NCBI RefSeq assembly: GCF_003863335.1
Contig: NZ_RRAZ01000008.1
Location: 1 to 64,000, forward strand
Origin: Falsigemmobacter faecalis
GTDB lineage: Bacteria > Pseudomonadota > Alphaproteobacteria > Rhodobacterales > Rhodobacteraceae
Reading direction: 5' to 3'
DNA: 64,000 nt
This document shows, piece by piece, positions 16,437 through 24,328 of the stretch (position 1 is its first letter; each line of letters starts with the position of its first letter). The notes beneath the pieces were generated by a model that saw only the letters and a list, made by a program, of their open reading frames with translations, had not been told where the DNA came from and did not search any database. The position numbers and the translations under genes are program-made.

Positions 16437-17684
16437 TCAGGTCCGGCGGTTCTGCGCCAGAGCGGTAAAGGCTTTTTCCGTCCGCTCCAGCGCCTCGGCG
16501 ATGACGGCGGCGTCATGGGCGGTTGAGAGGAACATATTGTGGCGGTGGTGCAGATAGACCCCTTCGGCCAGGGCCTGCTGGCAGAACTGCTCGCCGAGGG
16601 TCGACAGCTCATCGTCGCCTGCAAATTTCATCAGCGGCATGGCGGCGGGGCCGGAGAGATCCACCTCAAAGCCATGCCGCGCGGCCTGCTCGCTCAGGCC
16701 CTGACGGAAGGCCTCGCCCGAGGCTTTCATCAGCGCGGGCCCGTTCAGGCGGTGCAATTCGCGGATGGTGGCCACGGCTGCGGCCATGGGGGTGCCGCCA
16801 TACCAGAAGCTGCCGGTGACATAGATCTGCGCCGCCGCCTCGCGGAAACGCTCCGCCCCGGTGACGGCCGAGAGCGGATAGCCATTGGCGATGGCTTTGG
16901 ACCAGGCGGACAGATCGGCGCGTACCCCCACCTCTTCCCAGGTGCCGCCAAGGTTCAGCCGGAAGCCCGCGCGCACATCATCGACGATCAGCGCCGCCCC
17001 CGTGGCATCGCACAGCGCCCGCGCGGCGGTGGCAAAGTCACGATCGGGCGCGGATTGCACCTTGCCGAGATCATGCTTGAAGGCCGAGACGATGACCGCC
17101 GCCAGATCCTCACCCGCTTCGGCCACGGCCGCTTTCAGGCTTTCGGCGTCGTTATAGTCATAATGCAGCAGATGCGCGCGATCCTCTGACGTCACCCCCA
17201 AAAGCGAGGGGGTGCACCAGGGCGCGGCCCCGTGATAGGCCCCGCGCGCCACCAGAACCTTGCGCTTTTGGGTGGTCGCCCGCGCGATGGTCACGCAGGC
17301 CGTCGTCGCATCGGTGCCGTTCTTTTGAAACATCGCCCAATCGGCATGGGGAATCGTTTCCACCATCAGCTCTGCCAGCTCAACGAGATGCGGGGTCGGC
17401 CCGTTCAGGCTGTCGCCCATGGCAATCTGGCCAAGTGCTGCGCGGTCGACCACCTCATTGCCATAGCCGAGCACCATCGGCCCCCAGGCGCACATGAAAT
17501 CAATATAGCTCTGCCCATTGGCATCGGTGACGCGCGCGCCCTTGCCGCCTTTGAAGAACTGAGGATAGCCGCGCGGCACGGCGGCTGCGCGCTGGTGGCC
17601 CCAAAGGCCACCGGGAATTACCCTTGCCGCGCGCTGGCGCAGATCTTGGTCCGGGGTCAGGGAATGCTGGGGTGCCGGGGTCAT
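16437..17684 (-). CDS. Class III pyridoxal-phosphate aminotransferase (glutamate-semialdehyde aminomutase-like)
   Basis: Transfers an amino group using pyridoxal phosphate. The ATG at 17684 (GGAG 8 nt upstream) gives 415 residues; the upstream frame start at 17759 lacks a ribosome site. Motifs: VIPGGLWGHQRAA near the N-terminus, FMCAWGPMVLGYG, FQKNGTDATTACVTIARA (phosphate binding), the cofactor-binding DDVRAGFR (Asp235/236) and the Schiff-base lysine in WSKAIANGYPLSAVTG (Lys263). The order resembles glutamate-1-semialdehyde 2,1-aminomutase, but VDDVR replaces the usual DEVMT/DEVxS and the gene is in a catabolic operon, so a catabolic omega-aminotransferase or amino-mutase role is likelier than heme synthesis. 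It is first in an operon with DMFase-like copy A and divergent from the polyamine-type importer. Confidence 0.85.
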   Translation of the reverse strand: MTPAPQHSLTPDQDLRQRAARVIPGGLWGHQRAAAVPRGYPQFFKGGKGARVTDANGQSYIDFMCAWGPMVLGYGNEVVDRAALGQIAMGDSLNGPTPHLVELAELMVETIPHADWAMFQKNGTDATTACVTIARATTQKRKVLVARGAYHGAAPWCTPSLLGVTSEDRAHLLHYDYNDAESLKAAVAEAGEDLAAVIVSAFKHDLGKVQSAPDRDFATAARALCDATGAALIVDDVRAGFRLNLGGTWEEVGVRADLSAWSKAIANGYPLSAVTGAERFREAAAQIYVTGSFWYGGTPMAAAVATIRELHRLNGPALMKASGEAFRQGLSEQAARHGFEVDLSGPAAMPLMKFAGDDELSTLGEQFCQQALAEGVYLHHRHNMFLSTAHDAAVIAEALERTEKAFTALAQNRRT

Positions 17685-17811
17685 ATACCGCTCCGTAACA
17701 GATGGCTGTCCCTGGGGATCATCCCCACGGGCAGGCTGTCTCCAGTTGGGGAAATACAACCGGGTTCTGTCAAGCGTTTTGCGGAAGTTAGCGGAAATTA
17801 TTTCGATTAAT

Positions 17812-17876
17812 ATTGCTGCAACCTTGGCGCTACACGTGGTGAATTAACTGCACTCAACTCAATTTAATGCAGCAAT
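17812..17876. promoter_or_regulatory. Pair of inverted operator half-sites in a divergent promoter region
   Basis: ATTGCTGCA (17812-17820) and TGCAGCAAT (17868-17876) are perfect 9-bp inverted copies whose centres are 56 bp apart, inside the 372-bp A/T-rich gap between the aminotransferase and the polyamine-type ATPase gene. Two face-to-face sites at that distance could support DNA looping or control of both promoters. No cognate regulator is identified. Confidence 0.4.
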
Positions 17877-18056
17877 TTCAGGAATATATTCGAGTTAAAT
17901 CTCAGGATGGCAGCCCGATGACAAGTGAGCAGCGCCTCAGGTCTCTTGCGAAGATTTCCGAAAATAGCCATAATTTTCTTGAGATATATCATTTTGGCGT
18001 TAACCTGTCTGAGGTGGCTTTCACGGCCATGGGACGGGCAGAGAACGGGACGGGGA

Positions 18057-19133
18057 ATGACGCTTACGCAACGCGGCACGGGCATAGAAATACGCGGACT
18101 TCGCAAGGCTTTTGGCCAGGTGACGGCCATTGATCATCTGGACCTTGATATTCACCCCGGCGAGTTTCTGGCCCTGCTTGGCCCCTCCGGTTCGGGGAAA
18201 TCGACGGTTCTGATGGCCCTGGCGGGCTTTGAGCCGCCGACGGGGGGCACGATCCGCATTGACGGCGAGGACTGCACCCATGTGCCGCCGCACCGGCGCA
18301 ATATTGGTATGGTGTTTCAGCATTATACGCTGTTTCCGCATATGTCGGTGCTCGACAATGTGGCCTTTCCGCTGCGGATGCGCGGCGTTGCCAAAGAAGA
18401 GCGCCGCGCCCGCGCCGCCGCCGCGCTTGAGACCGTGCGGCTGGGCGCTTTTGGCGACCGGCTGCCCAAACAGCTTTCGGGCGGGCAGCAGCAGCGCGTC
18501 GCGATTGCCCGGGCGATCGTTTATAATCCGCGCGTTCTTTTGATGGATGAGCCGCTGTCGGCGCTGGACAAAAACCTGCGCGAAGAGATGCAGATTGAGA
18601 TCAAGCGTCTGCAGGAAAGCCTTGGGATTACGGTGGTTTTTGTCACCCACGATCAGGGTGAGGCGCTGACCATGGCCGACCGTGTGGCCATTTTGCAAAG
18701 CGGGCGGCTGCAGCAGATCTCCCCCGCGCGTGAGCTTTATGAGCGTCCTGCCAATCTCTTTGCCGCCGGGTTTATTGGCGAGATGAACCAGTTGAACGCC
18801 CGCTATGACGGGGCAAGGGCGCATTTCAGCGACGGTACCTCTCTGGCCGTGCCGCAGACGGCCCTGGTCGCCCCCGTGCCGCCCGGACCCGCCACGCTCA
18901 CCATCCGGCCCGAGCGCGTGCGCCCGGTGGCCCCGGGCAGTGGCGATCTGCAGGGCGTGGTGCGCGATGTGATCTACAGCGGCGCGGGCACGCTGATCAT
19001 TGCTGAGCTGCCCGGCGGCACCGAGTTTCGCGCCCGGATCTCCTCTGCCGGGATCGCGCCGCCCGCTGCGGGCGCGCCTCTGGGCTTTGCCCTGCCGCCT
19101 GAGGGGCTGCTTCTTTATCCGGCGGCTGCATAA
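18057..19133 (+). CDS. Spermidine/putrescine-type ABC transporter ATPase (PotA-like)
   Basis: ATPase of a PotABCD-type importer, 358 residues from the ATG at 18057. An upstream in-frame start at 17925 would add 44 residues that do not resemble the family. Motifs: Walker [16 protein letters not shown]-loop GMVFQHYTLFPHMS, signature [15 protein letters not shown], Walker B VLLMDEPLSALDKN and switch VFVTHDQGEA. The C-terminal TOBE-like domain holds ATLTIRPERVRP and VVRDVIYSGAGTLI, typical of the PotA class. The TAA stop overlaps the next ATG (TAATG). The whole importer is divergent from the aminotransferase/DMFase-like operon, so an amine or amino-acid derivative is a reasonable substrate. Confidence 0.9.
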   Translation: MTLTQRGTGIEIRGLRKAFGQVTAIDHLDLDIHPGEFLALLGPSGSGKSTVLMALAGFEPPTGGTIRIDGEDCTHVPPHRRNIGMVFQHYTLFPHMSVLDNVAFPLRMRGVAKEERRARAAAALETVRLGAFGDRLPKQLSGGQQQRVAIARAIVYNPRVLLMDEPLSALDKNLREEMQIEIKRLQESLGITVVFVTHDQGEALTMADRVAILQSGRLQQISPARELYERPANLFAAGFIGEMNQLNARYDGARAHFSDGTSLAVPQTALVAPVPPGPATLTIRPERVRPVAPGSGDLQGVVRDVIYSGAGTLIIAELPGGTEFRARISSAGIAPPAAGAPLGFALPPEGLLLYPAAA

Positions 19134-19999
19134 TGGCTGCGGGTTTTTTCCAGCCCGAGGGGCGGCGGCTTTCAAAAGCGGCGGTCACGGCGCTGATGCT
19201 GCCCTTTTTCTCGGTGATTGCGCTGGTTTTTCTCTGGCCGCTTCTGAGCCTTCTGTCGCTCTCGGTGCTGGAGCCGGAGCCGACGCTTGCGCATTATCAG
19301 CGCGCGATCGACAATCCGGTCTATGCCCGTGTGCTCTGGCGCACGCTGGTGATTGCGCTCTGGGTCTCGGCGGTTTCGCTGCTGCTGGCCTTTCCGGTGG
19401 CGCTGTTGATGGCGCGCTCAGAGGGGCCGAAGCTGGCCTTTATCACTGCCTGTATTTTGCTGCCCTTCTGGTCCTCGGTGCTGGTGCGCACCGCCGCCTG
19501 GTCGGTGCTTTTGCAGCGTAAGGGCCTGATTAATGAGGGGATGCAGGGCATTGGCCTGACCGCAGAGCCGCTGAAACTGCTTTATACGCAGGGCGCTGTG
19601 GTGGTGGCCATGGTGCATGTTCTGATGCCCTTTATGGTGCTGCCGATCTATGGCGCTTTGCGCAATATCCCCGCCGATTACGCCCGCGCGGCGGCGATCT
19701 GTGGCGCGCCGCCCTGGCGCGGGTTTCTGCATGTCACCCTGCCACTGGCGCTGCCGGGGGTGATCGGGGGCTTCATCCTGGTCTTTCTGACCGCGCTTGG
19801 CTATTTCATCACCCCCTCGCTGCTCGGCTCGCCGAAAGAGATGATGATCTCAACCCTGATCTCGCAGCAGATCCGTGAGCATCTCGACTGGCCCTTTGCC
19901 GCCGCACTCGTCGGGCTGCTGACGCTGTTTGTTACGGCGATCACCCTGGTCTTTTCGCGCCTTTTTGGCTTTGACCGCATGCTGGGGGGCCGCAAATGA
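19133..19999 (+). CDS. Polyamine-type ABC transporter permease (PotB-like)
   Basis: Inner-membrane permease of 288 residues with six predicted helices, the first at about 21-45 (MLPFFSVIALVFLWPLLSLLSL). The cytoplasmic coupling loop reads RNIPADYARAAAICGAPPWRGFLHVTLPLALPGV, the EAA-type motif of this class. It is joined to the ATPase gene by a one-base stop/start overlap and to the next permease by ATGA. Confidence 0.9.
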   Translation: MAAGFFQPEGRRLSKAAVTALMLPFFSVIALVFLWPLLSLLSLSVLEPEPTLAHYQRAIDNPVYARVLWRTLVIALWVSAVSLLLAFPVALLMARSEGPKLAFITACILLPFWSSVLVRTAAWSVLLQRKGLINEGMQGIGLTAEPLKLLYTQGAVVVAMVHVLMPFMVLPIYGALRNIPADYARAAAICGAPPWRGFLHVTLPLALPGVIGGFILVFLTALGYFITPSLLGSPKEMMISTLISQQIREHLDWPFAAALVGLLTLFVTAITLVFSRLFGFDRMLGGRK

Positions 20000-20802
20000 G
20001 CCAACAGAACTGGATGCTGAACGCCTTTGTCTATGCGGTGCTGGTCTTTATCCTGCTGCCGATCCTGATCATTCTGCCCATGGCCTTTTCTGATACCGAT
20101 TATCTGGCCTTTCCGCCCAAGGGCTATACGCTGCGCTGGTTTGAAAGCTTCTTTGCCTCTTCGCGCTGGATGGGCGCTTTGCGCTTCTCGGCGGAGATCG
20201 GTCTGCTGACGGCGCTTTGCACCACGGTGATCGGCACCGCCGCCTGCTATGCCCTGGTGCGGGGCGCGGGCGGGCTGGGGGCGGTGTTCCAGGGCCTGCT
20301 GATCGGGCCGATCGTGGTGCCGCATATCGCACTTGCGGTGGCGCTTTATCTGTTTTTCCAACAGACCGGGCTCTCGGGCACGCGGCTGGGCTATGTCCTG
20401 GCGCATACGGTGATTGCGCTGCCTTTCGTGGTTTTCACCGTGGCCGCGGCGCTGAGCCAGGTGGATCCGGCCCTTGAGGATGCCGCCATGAGCTGCGGTG
20501 CCTCGCGCGTCACTGCCTTTCGGCTGGTGACCCTGCCGCTCATCCTGCCCAATGTGATCTCGGGCGGGCTCTTTGCCTTCATCATCTCCTTTGACGAGCC
20601 GGTGGTGGCTTTCTTCCTGGCAGGCATTCGCGACAAAACACTGCCGCGGATGATGTTTGACGATATCGAGCAGAATCTGACCCCGGTGATCCCTGCCATT
20701 GCCGTGCTGCTCACGCTGCTGTCCATAGTCGTTCTTCTTGCGGGCTGGCTGCTGAAACGCGCCGCAGAGCGCAAAGCCCCCGCCGCGCCGTCTGAACCAT
20801 AA
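19996..20802 (+). CDS. Polyamine-type ABC transporter permease (PotC-like)
   Basis: Second permease, 268 residues. The opening helix FVYAVLVFILLPILIILPMAFSDTDYLAFPPKGYTLRWFESFF is the usual PotC N-terminus, and the coupling loop is DPALEDAAMSCGASRVTAFRLVTLPLILPNV. It ends 25 bp before the binding-protein gene, which has its own GGAGG ribosome site. Confidence 0.9.
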   Translation: MSQQNWMLNAFVYAVLVFILLPILIILPMAFSDTDYLAFPPKGYTLRWFESFFASSRWMGALRFSAEIGLLTALCTTVIGTAACYALVRGAGGLGAVFQGLLIGPIVVPHIALAVALYLFFQQTGLSGTRLGYVLAHTVIALPFVVFTVAAALSQVDPALEDAAMSCGASRVTAFRLVTLPLILPNVISGGLFAFIISFDEPVVAFFLAGIRDKTLPRMMFDDIEQNLTPVIPAIAVLLTLLSIVVLLAGWLLKRAAERKAPAAPSEP

Positions 20803-20827
20803 ACACCCCCCAACAGGAGGTTCTTAG

Positions 20828-21886
20828 ATGTCTGTTTCCCGCCTGACTGCTGCCACTTTGCCGGGGCTCGCGCTGAGCCTGGGGCTGCTTTGCGCGCCCG
20901 CGCTTCATGCCGATGAGGTGGTCTATGCCACCACCGGCGGGCTGATGCGCCAAAAGCTCGAAGAGCATATGTATATCCCCTTCAAGGCCGCCACCGGCAC
21001 CGAGATCATCCCCTTTGACATCGAAGTGCCCGACCAATGGGCGCGGGCTGAAGGCATGCTGCGCTCGGGCAAGGTGGAGTTTGATATCGTCACCGCGACC
21101 GGCCCTGATCTGGTGGCCCGGGCCGATATGCTGATGGATATCGACTGCGATGCGCTGAAGAATGTCAAAGAATTCGGGCTTCCCGGCTCCTGCGAGGCCA
21201 AGGGCGTGGCGCGCACCACCGGCGGCATGGTGCTGAGCTACAACAAAGAAGTTTTCAAAGACAAAGCCCCGCAGAGCTGGGCGGATTTCTGGAATATCGC
21301 CGATTTCCCCGGACCGCGCGGTCTGCCCGATACCGGTGACCGCGACTGGTGGCTGCCCGCAGTGGCGCTGCTCGCCGATGGTGTGGCGCCCGATCAGATT
21401 TTCCCGATGGATCTCGACCGCGCCTATAAAAAGCTCGATGAGATCAAGCCGCATATCTCGGTCTGGTGGAAAACCGGCAACCAGGTGGCGCAGATCATGC
21501 GCGACGCTGAGGTGGTGATGACCATGTCCTATTCCGGCCGCTCGCTGGCGGCGATCAAGGATGGCGCGCCCTGGGATATCGCCTGGAACGGTGGCATCCG
21601 CGATACCGGCTATTTCTCGGTTCTGAAGAATGCGCCCAATGCCGAAGGCGCGCTGAAGTTCATCGACTTCTTTTATGGCAATGCCGATGGCCAGCCGGAA
21701 TTCATGCGCGCCGCACTCTATGCCACCAATGCGACCAACGGGCTGTCGAAGCTCGATGAGGCCGAGCAAAAGCTCTTTGCGACCTATCCCGAAAACTATG
21801 CGCAGCTGCTGAAGCCCGAGTTCAAATGGATCGGTGAAAACCGCGACGCGCTGCGCGCCCGCTGGACCGAATGGCTGGCGCAGTAA
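20828..21886 (+). CDS. Polyamine/iron-type ABC transporter solute-binding protein
   Basis: Periplasmic binding protein of the extracellular-solute-binding family 1 (PotD/FbpA type), 352 residues. Signal peptide about 1-28 (SLGLLCAPALHA-DE). Family landmarks are VVYATTGGLMRQKLEEHMYIPF, EFDIVTATGPDLVARADML, MVLSYNKEVFKDKAPQSWADFWN and VMTMSYSGRSLAAI. The aspartates that bind amines in PotD cannot be assigned by eye, so the ligand could be a polyamine, an amino-acid derivative or an iron chelate; context with an aminotransferase favours an amine. An intrinsic terminator follows 20 bp downstream. Confidence 0.87.
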   Translation: MSVSRLTAATLPGLALSLGLLCAPALHADEVVYATTGGLMRQKLEEHMYIPFKAATGTEIIPFDIEVPDQWARAEGMLRSGKVEFDIVTATGPDLVARADMLMDIDCDALKNVKEFGLPGSCEAKGVARTTGGMVLSYNKEVFKDKAPQSWADFWNIADFPGPRGLPDTGDRDWWLPAVALLADGVAPDQIFPMDLDRAYKKLDEIKPHISVWWKTGNQVAQIMRDAEVVMTMSYSGRSLAAIKDGAPWDIAWNGGIRDTGYFSVLKNAPNAEGALKFIDFFYGNADGQPEFMRAALYATNATNGLSKLDEAEQKLFATYPENYAQLLKPEFKWIGENRDALRARWTEWLAQ

Positions 21887-21905
21887 GCCACCTCTGAGGG
21901 GTCCC

Positions 21906-21933
21906 AAGGCCGCCGGGAGACCGGCGGCCTTTT
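21906..21933. terminator. Bidirectional intrinsic terminator
   Basis: AAGGCCGCCGG (21906-21916) and CCGGCGGCCTT (21921-21931) form a perfect 11-bp stem with a GAGA tetraloop, followed by TTTT on the + strand. It separates the polyamine-type operon (stop 21886) from the convergent dehydrogenase gene (stop 21937). Confidence 0.9.
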
Positions 21934-21936
21934 GCG

Positions 21937-22737
21937 TCAGAGCCCCAGAAACTCTGCCACCAGCCCCGCCTGCGGGCGCATCATCGCAAGGCCGGGCACA
22001 CAAAGGCAGCCCCGCGCCGCGGCCATGGCCATCACCGGGGTGACGGCGGGCGTCATGATGACTTCCGCAACCACGCTTTGCGGCTGCAACCTGCGGGGAT
22101 CAAAGGGCAAAGCATCATCGGGCTTCATGCCAAGCGAGGTGGCATTGATCACCAGATCAAACCCCTCAGGCGGCGGCATTTCGCGGCTTTCGCAGGCCCG
22201 GGTGCGGCAGCCGGGAACCAGGGCGCGCACCCCCTCGGCCAGATCCTCAGCCCGGGTCAGATCGCGGTTGGCGATGACCAGTTCTGACAGCCCGGCCAGG
22301 GCCAGCGAAAAGGCGATCGGCCGCCCCACCCCCCCGGCGCCCAGCAAAAGCGCGCGCCGGCCCGTGACCTCAACGCCCTGGGCCTTCAGTCCGGCCATAA
22401 AGCCCGCTCCGTCGACATTGGTGCCGGTCAGGCTGCCATCGCTTTCGCGGCGCACGAAATTGACCGCCCCGATGGCGCGGGCCTCCTCTGTCAGCTGATC
22501 GAGCAGCGGTAAAACGGCCGCTTTATGCGGGATCGTGCAGCCAAATCCCGCCAGATTGCGGATCTGCCGCAGCCCCTGCAGCACGCTCGCCAGCCCCTCA
22601 GGCGGCACATGCAGCGGCGAGCAGGCAAGATCAAGGCCCCGCGCCGCAAAGGCCTGGTTCAGAACATCGGTGCCGATCACATGCGCGACCGGATCTGCCA
22701 GAATGAACATGATGCGGGTTTTTCCGGTGATTTTCAT
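21937..22737 (-). CDS. Shikimate-dehydrogenase-fold protein with altered substrate site
   Basis: NAD(P)-dependent oxidoreductase of the shikimate/quinate dehydrogenase family, 266 residues. Recognisable parts are FGCTIPHKAAVLPLLD (catalytic Lys), GAVNFVRRESDGSLTGTNVDGAGFMAGL (catalytic Asp region), the GAGGVGRPIA nucleotide-binding loop and LVINATSLGM. The N-terminal substrate motif, normally G-x-P-x-x-H-S-x-S-P, reads ADPVAHVIGTD here, so both serines that hold shikimate are missing. The protein is therefore unlikely to be AroE and probably oxidises or reduces another hydroxy acid. It is 9 bp downstream of the class II aldolase gene in one operon. Confidence 0.82.
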   Translation of the reverse strand: MKITGKTRIMFILADPVAHVIGTDVLNQAFAARGLDLACSPLHVPPEGLASVLQGLRQIRNLAGFGCTIPHKAAVLPLLDQLTEEARAIGAVNFVRRESDGSLTGTNVDGAGFMAGLKAQGVEVTGRRALLLGAGGVGRPIAFSLALAGLSELVIANRDLTRAEDLAEGVRALVPGCRTRACESREMPPPEGFDLVINATSLGMKPDDALPFDPRRLQPQSVVAEVIMTPAVTPVMAMAAARGCLCVPGLAMMRPQAGLVAEFLGL

Positions 22738-22746
22738 AGGATCACC

Positions 22747-23403
22747 TCAACGCGGCATGCGGGAATGGCCGTAATAGCCATAGCGGCGATGTACCTCCCG
22801 CAGCTCATCCTCGCTTAGCAAAACCGGCTCTCCGGCTTGGCGGGCCAGCAGATATTGCCGCGCCAGCATCTCCAGCTTTACCGTCAGATCACTGGCCTGC
22901 GACAGCGACGTTCCCACCGCTACCATGCCGTGGCTGGCCATCAGACAGGCCTTATACCGCGCGCCAAGCGCCTCTGTCACCGCAAAGGCCAGCGCATCTG
23001 AGCCCAGCGGCTGATAGCGCGCGCAGGGCACCTCATCGCCGCCAAAACCGGCGATCATATAATGAAAGGGCGGCAGCGGGCGGTGGTGGCATGACAGCGC
23101 CACACAGTTGTCGGCATGGCTGTGGACCACGGCCATGACCTCGGGCCTTGCGCGGTAGATCTCGGTATGAATGCGCCATTCCGTCGAGGGCACATCCGCC
23201 CCGCCGTCACAAAGCGCGCCCTCAATATCCAGCGCGACGATCCGCTCCGGCGTCAGATTTGCCGCCCGCGCACCCGCCGGGGTGATCAGGGTCCGCGATC
23301 CTGCGCGCACCGAGATATTGCCTGAACTGCCGTGGTTCAGCCCCTCGGCCTCAAACCGCGCCACCAGGGCCGTGATCTCTTCCCTCAGGCTTTGCTCCTG
23401 CAC
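22747..23403 (-). CDS. Class II aldolase / OtnC-like decarboxylase
   Basis: Zinc-dependent class II aldolase/adducin family enzyme, 218 residues (the family is usually 210-220). The motif GLNHGSSGNISVR (phosphate binding), the metal-binding VVHSHADNCVAL and a third metal histidine in MASHGMVAVG are all present. The family contains fuculose-phosphate aldolase, ribulose-phosphate epimerase and OtnC, the 3-oxo-tetronate-4-phosphate decarboxylase that works after OtnK. An OtnK-type kinase is encoded 0.9 kb away (24325-25581), so OtnC-like activity is the best guess. It is first in a two-gene operon with the shikimate-dehydrogenase-fold gene and divergent from the TetR gene. Confidence 0.82.
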   Translation of the reverse strand: MQEQSLREEITALVARFEAEGLNHGSSGNISVRAGSRTLITPAGARAANLTPERIVALDIEGALCDGGADVPSTEWRIHTEIYRARPEVMAVVHSHADNCVALSCHHRPLPPFHYMIAGFGGDEVPCARYQPLGSDALAFAVTEALGARYKACLMASHGMVAVGTSLSQASDLTVKLEMLARQYLLARQAGEPVLLSEDELREVHRRYGYYGHSRMPR

Positions 23404-23620
23404 CCTAGTCCCCTTTCAACGCGTTTTTCCTGACTTCAGGTTAAGCGCAGATAATTCGGCATTCCAACCATGAATATCGGGACTGGCCGCTCATATTGCG
23501 ATATACATGATAAATAATTCGGGTTTACAGGAGACTCCGCCACAGACCCCTGCCGCAGTTGATTGATGTCACGGCGGCTCTGTGGTTACTGACAAAGCTG
23601 AGCGCATATGAGAGGTGGCT

Positions 23621-24328
23621 ATGGAAGTGGTTTCGGGGCGGGCGATGCGGCGGCGCGGGATTGAGCGGGTGAACCTGCTGCTGGATGCGACCGAAAAGCT
23701 GCTTGAATTGCACACCGACGAAGATATCAGCCTCGCGCAGATCGCTGAGGCTGCTGAGGTGCCACTGCCCTCGGTCTATCACTTCTTCCCCAACCGCAAT
23801 GCCGCCTTTGAGGCCCTGGCGCTGCGGTTCAACGAAGAGATCTACCGCAACTCCATTGAGCCTTTTGCCGAGCCGCTGCCCGAAACCTGGCAGGAATTGC
23901 TGGCGCGCAAACACGCCCGGGCTGCCGCCTTTCAAAACAGCCGCCCCGCAGCCCTGCGGCTTTTCTTAGGCGCAGGCGTCAGTGTGGCGATCCGCGCCGC
24001 GGATTTTTCCGGCAACGCCCGGATTGCCCGCAGCCGTGCGCGGCTTTTCGCGGCCTATTTCCATATGCCCTATATTGAGAATTTCCCCTTCAAGCTGGAA
24101 ACCGCGGCCTCCGCCAATGAAGGGATCTGGTCGCTTTCCTATGGTCGTCATGGCTATATCAGCGAGGAATTGCGCCGCGAAGGCACGGCCATGGCCGTCA
24201 GCTATCTGCGGCGCTTTCTGCCCGAAGTGCTGATCCCCAAAGTGCCCACGCAGGAGGAACTTGCCGCGCTGGAGGTGGCAGCTGAGCCGGCCATCCTGCC
24301 GGAAAAGGCGCCTCCTCCCGCCGCTTAA
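23621..24328 (+). CDS. TetR/AcrR-family transcriptional regulator
   Basis: DNA-binding repressor of 235 residues. The N-terminal helix-turn-helix is DEDISLAQIAEAAEVPLPSVYHFFPNRNAAFEAL (about 34-70), and the rest is a helical ligand-binding domain without recognisable family. The ATG at 23621 follows AGAGG by 5 nt; an in-frame GTG at 23615 is less likely. It is divergent from the aldolase operon with a 217-bp gap, so it probably controls that promoter and its own. The stop overlaps the end of the convergent OtnK-type gene by 4 bp. The C-terminal 25 residues are Pro/Ala-rich. Confidence 0.87.
   Translation: MEVVSGRAMRRRGIERVNLLLDATEKLLELHTDEDISLAQIAEAAEVPLPSVYHFFPNRNAAFEALALRFNEEIYRNSIEPFAEPLPETWQELLARKHARAAAFQNSRPAALRLFLGAGVSVAIRAADFSGNARIARSRARLFAAYFHMPYIENFPFKLETAASANEGIWSLSYGRHGYISEELRREGTAMAVSYLRRFLPEVLIPKVPTQEELAALEVAAEPAILPEKAPPPAA

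Noticed and set aside
16437-17684. Aminotransferase considered as HemL for heme synthesis supporting the phytochrome
   Set aside because: It is 45 kb from the phytochrome genes, in an operon with a DMFase-like gene, and the DEV motif is altered to DDVR.
17867-18133. 88-residue + strand frame starting MQQFQEYIRVKSQDG
   Set aside because: The first 50 residues look protein-like, but it runs out of frame into the polyamine-type ATPase gene and lacks a ribosome site; more likely leader DNA.
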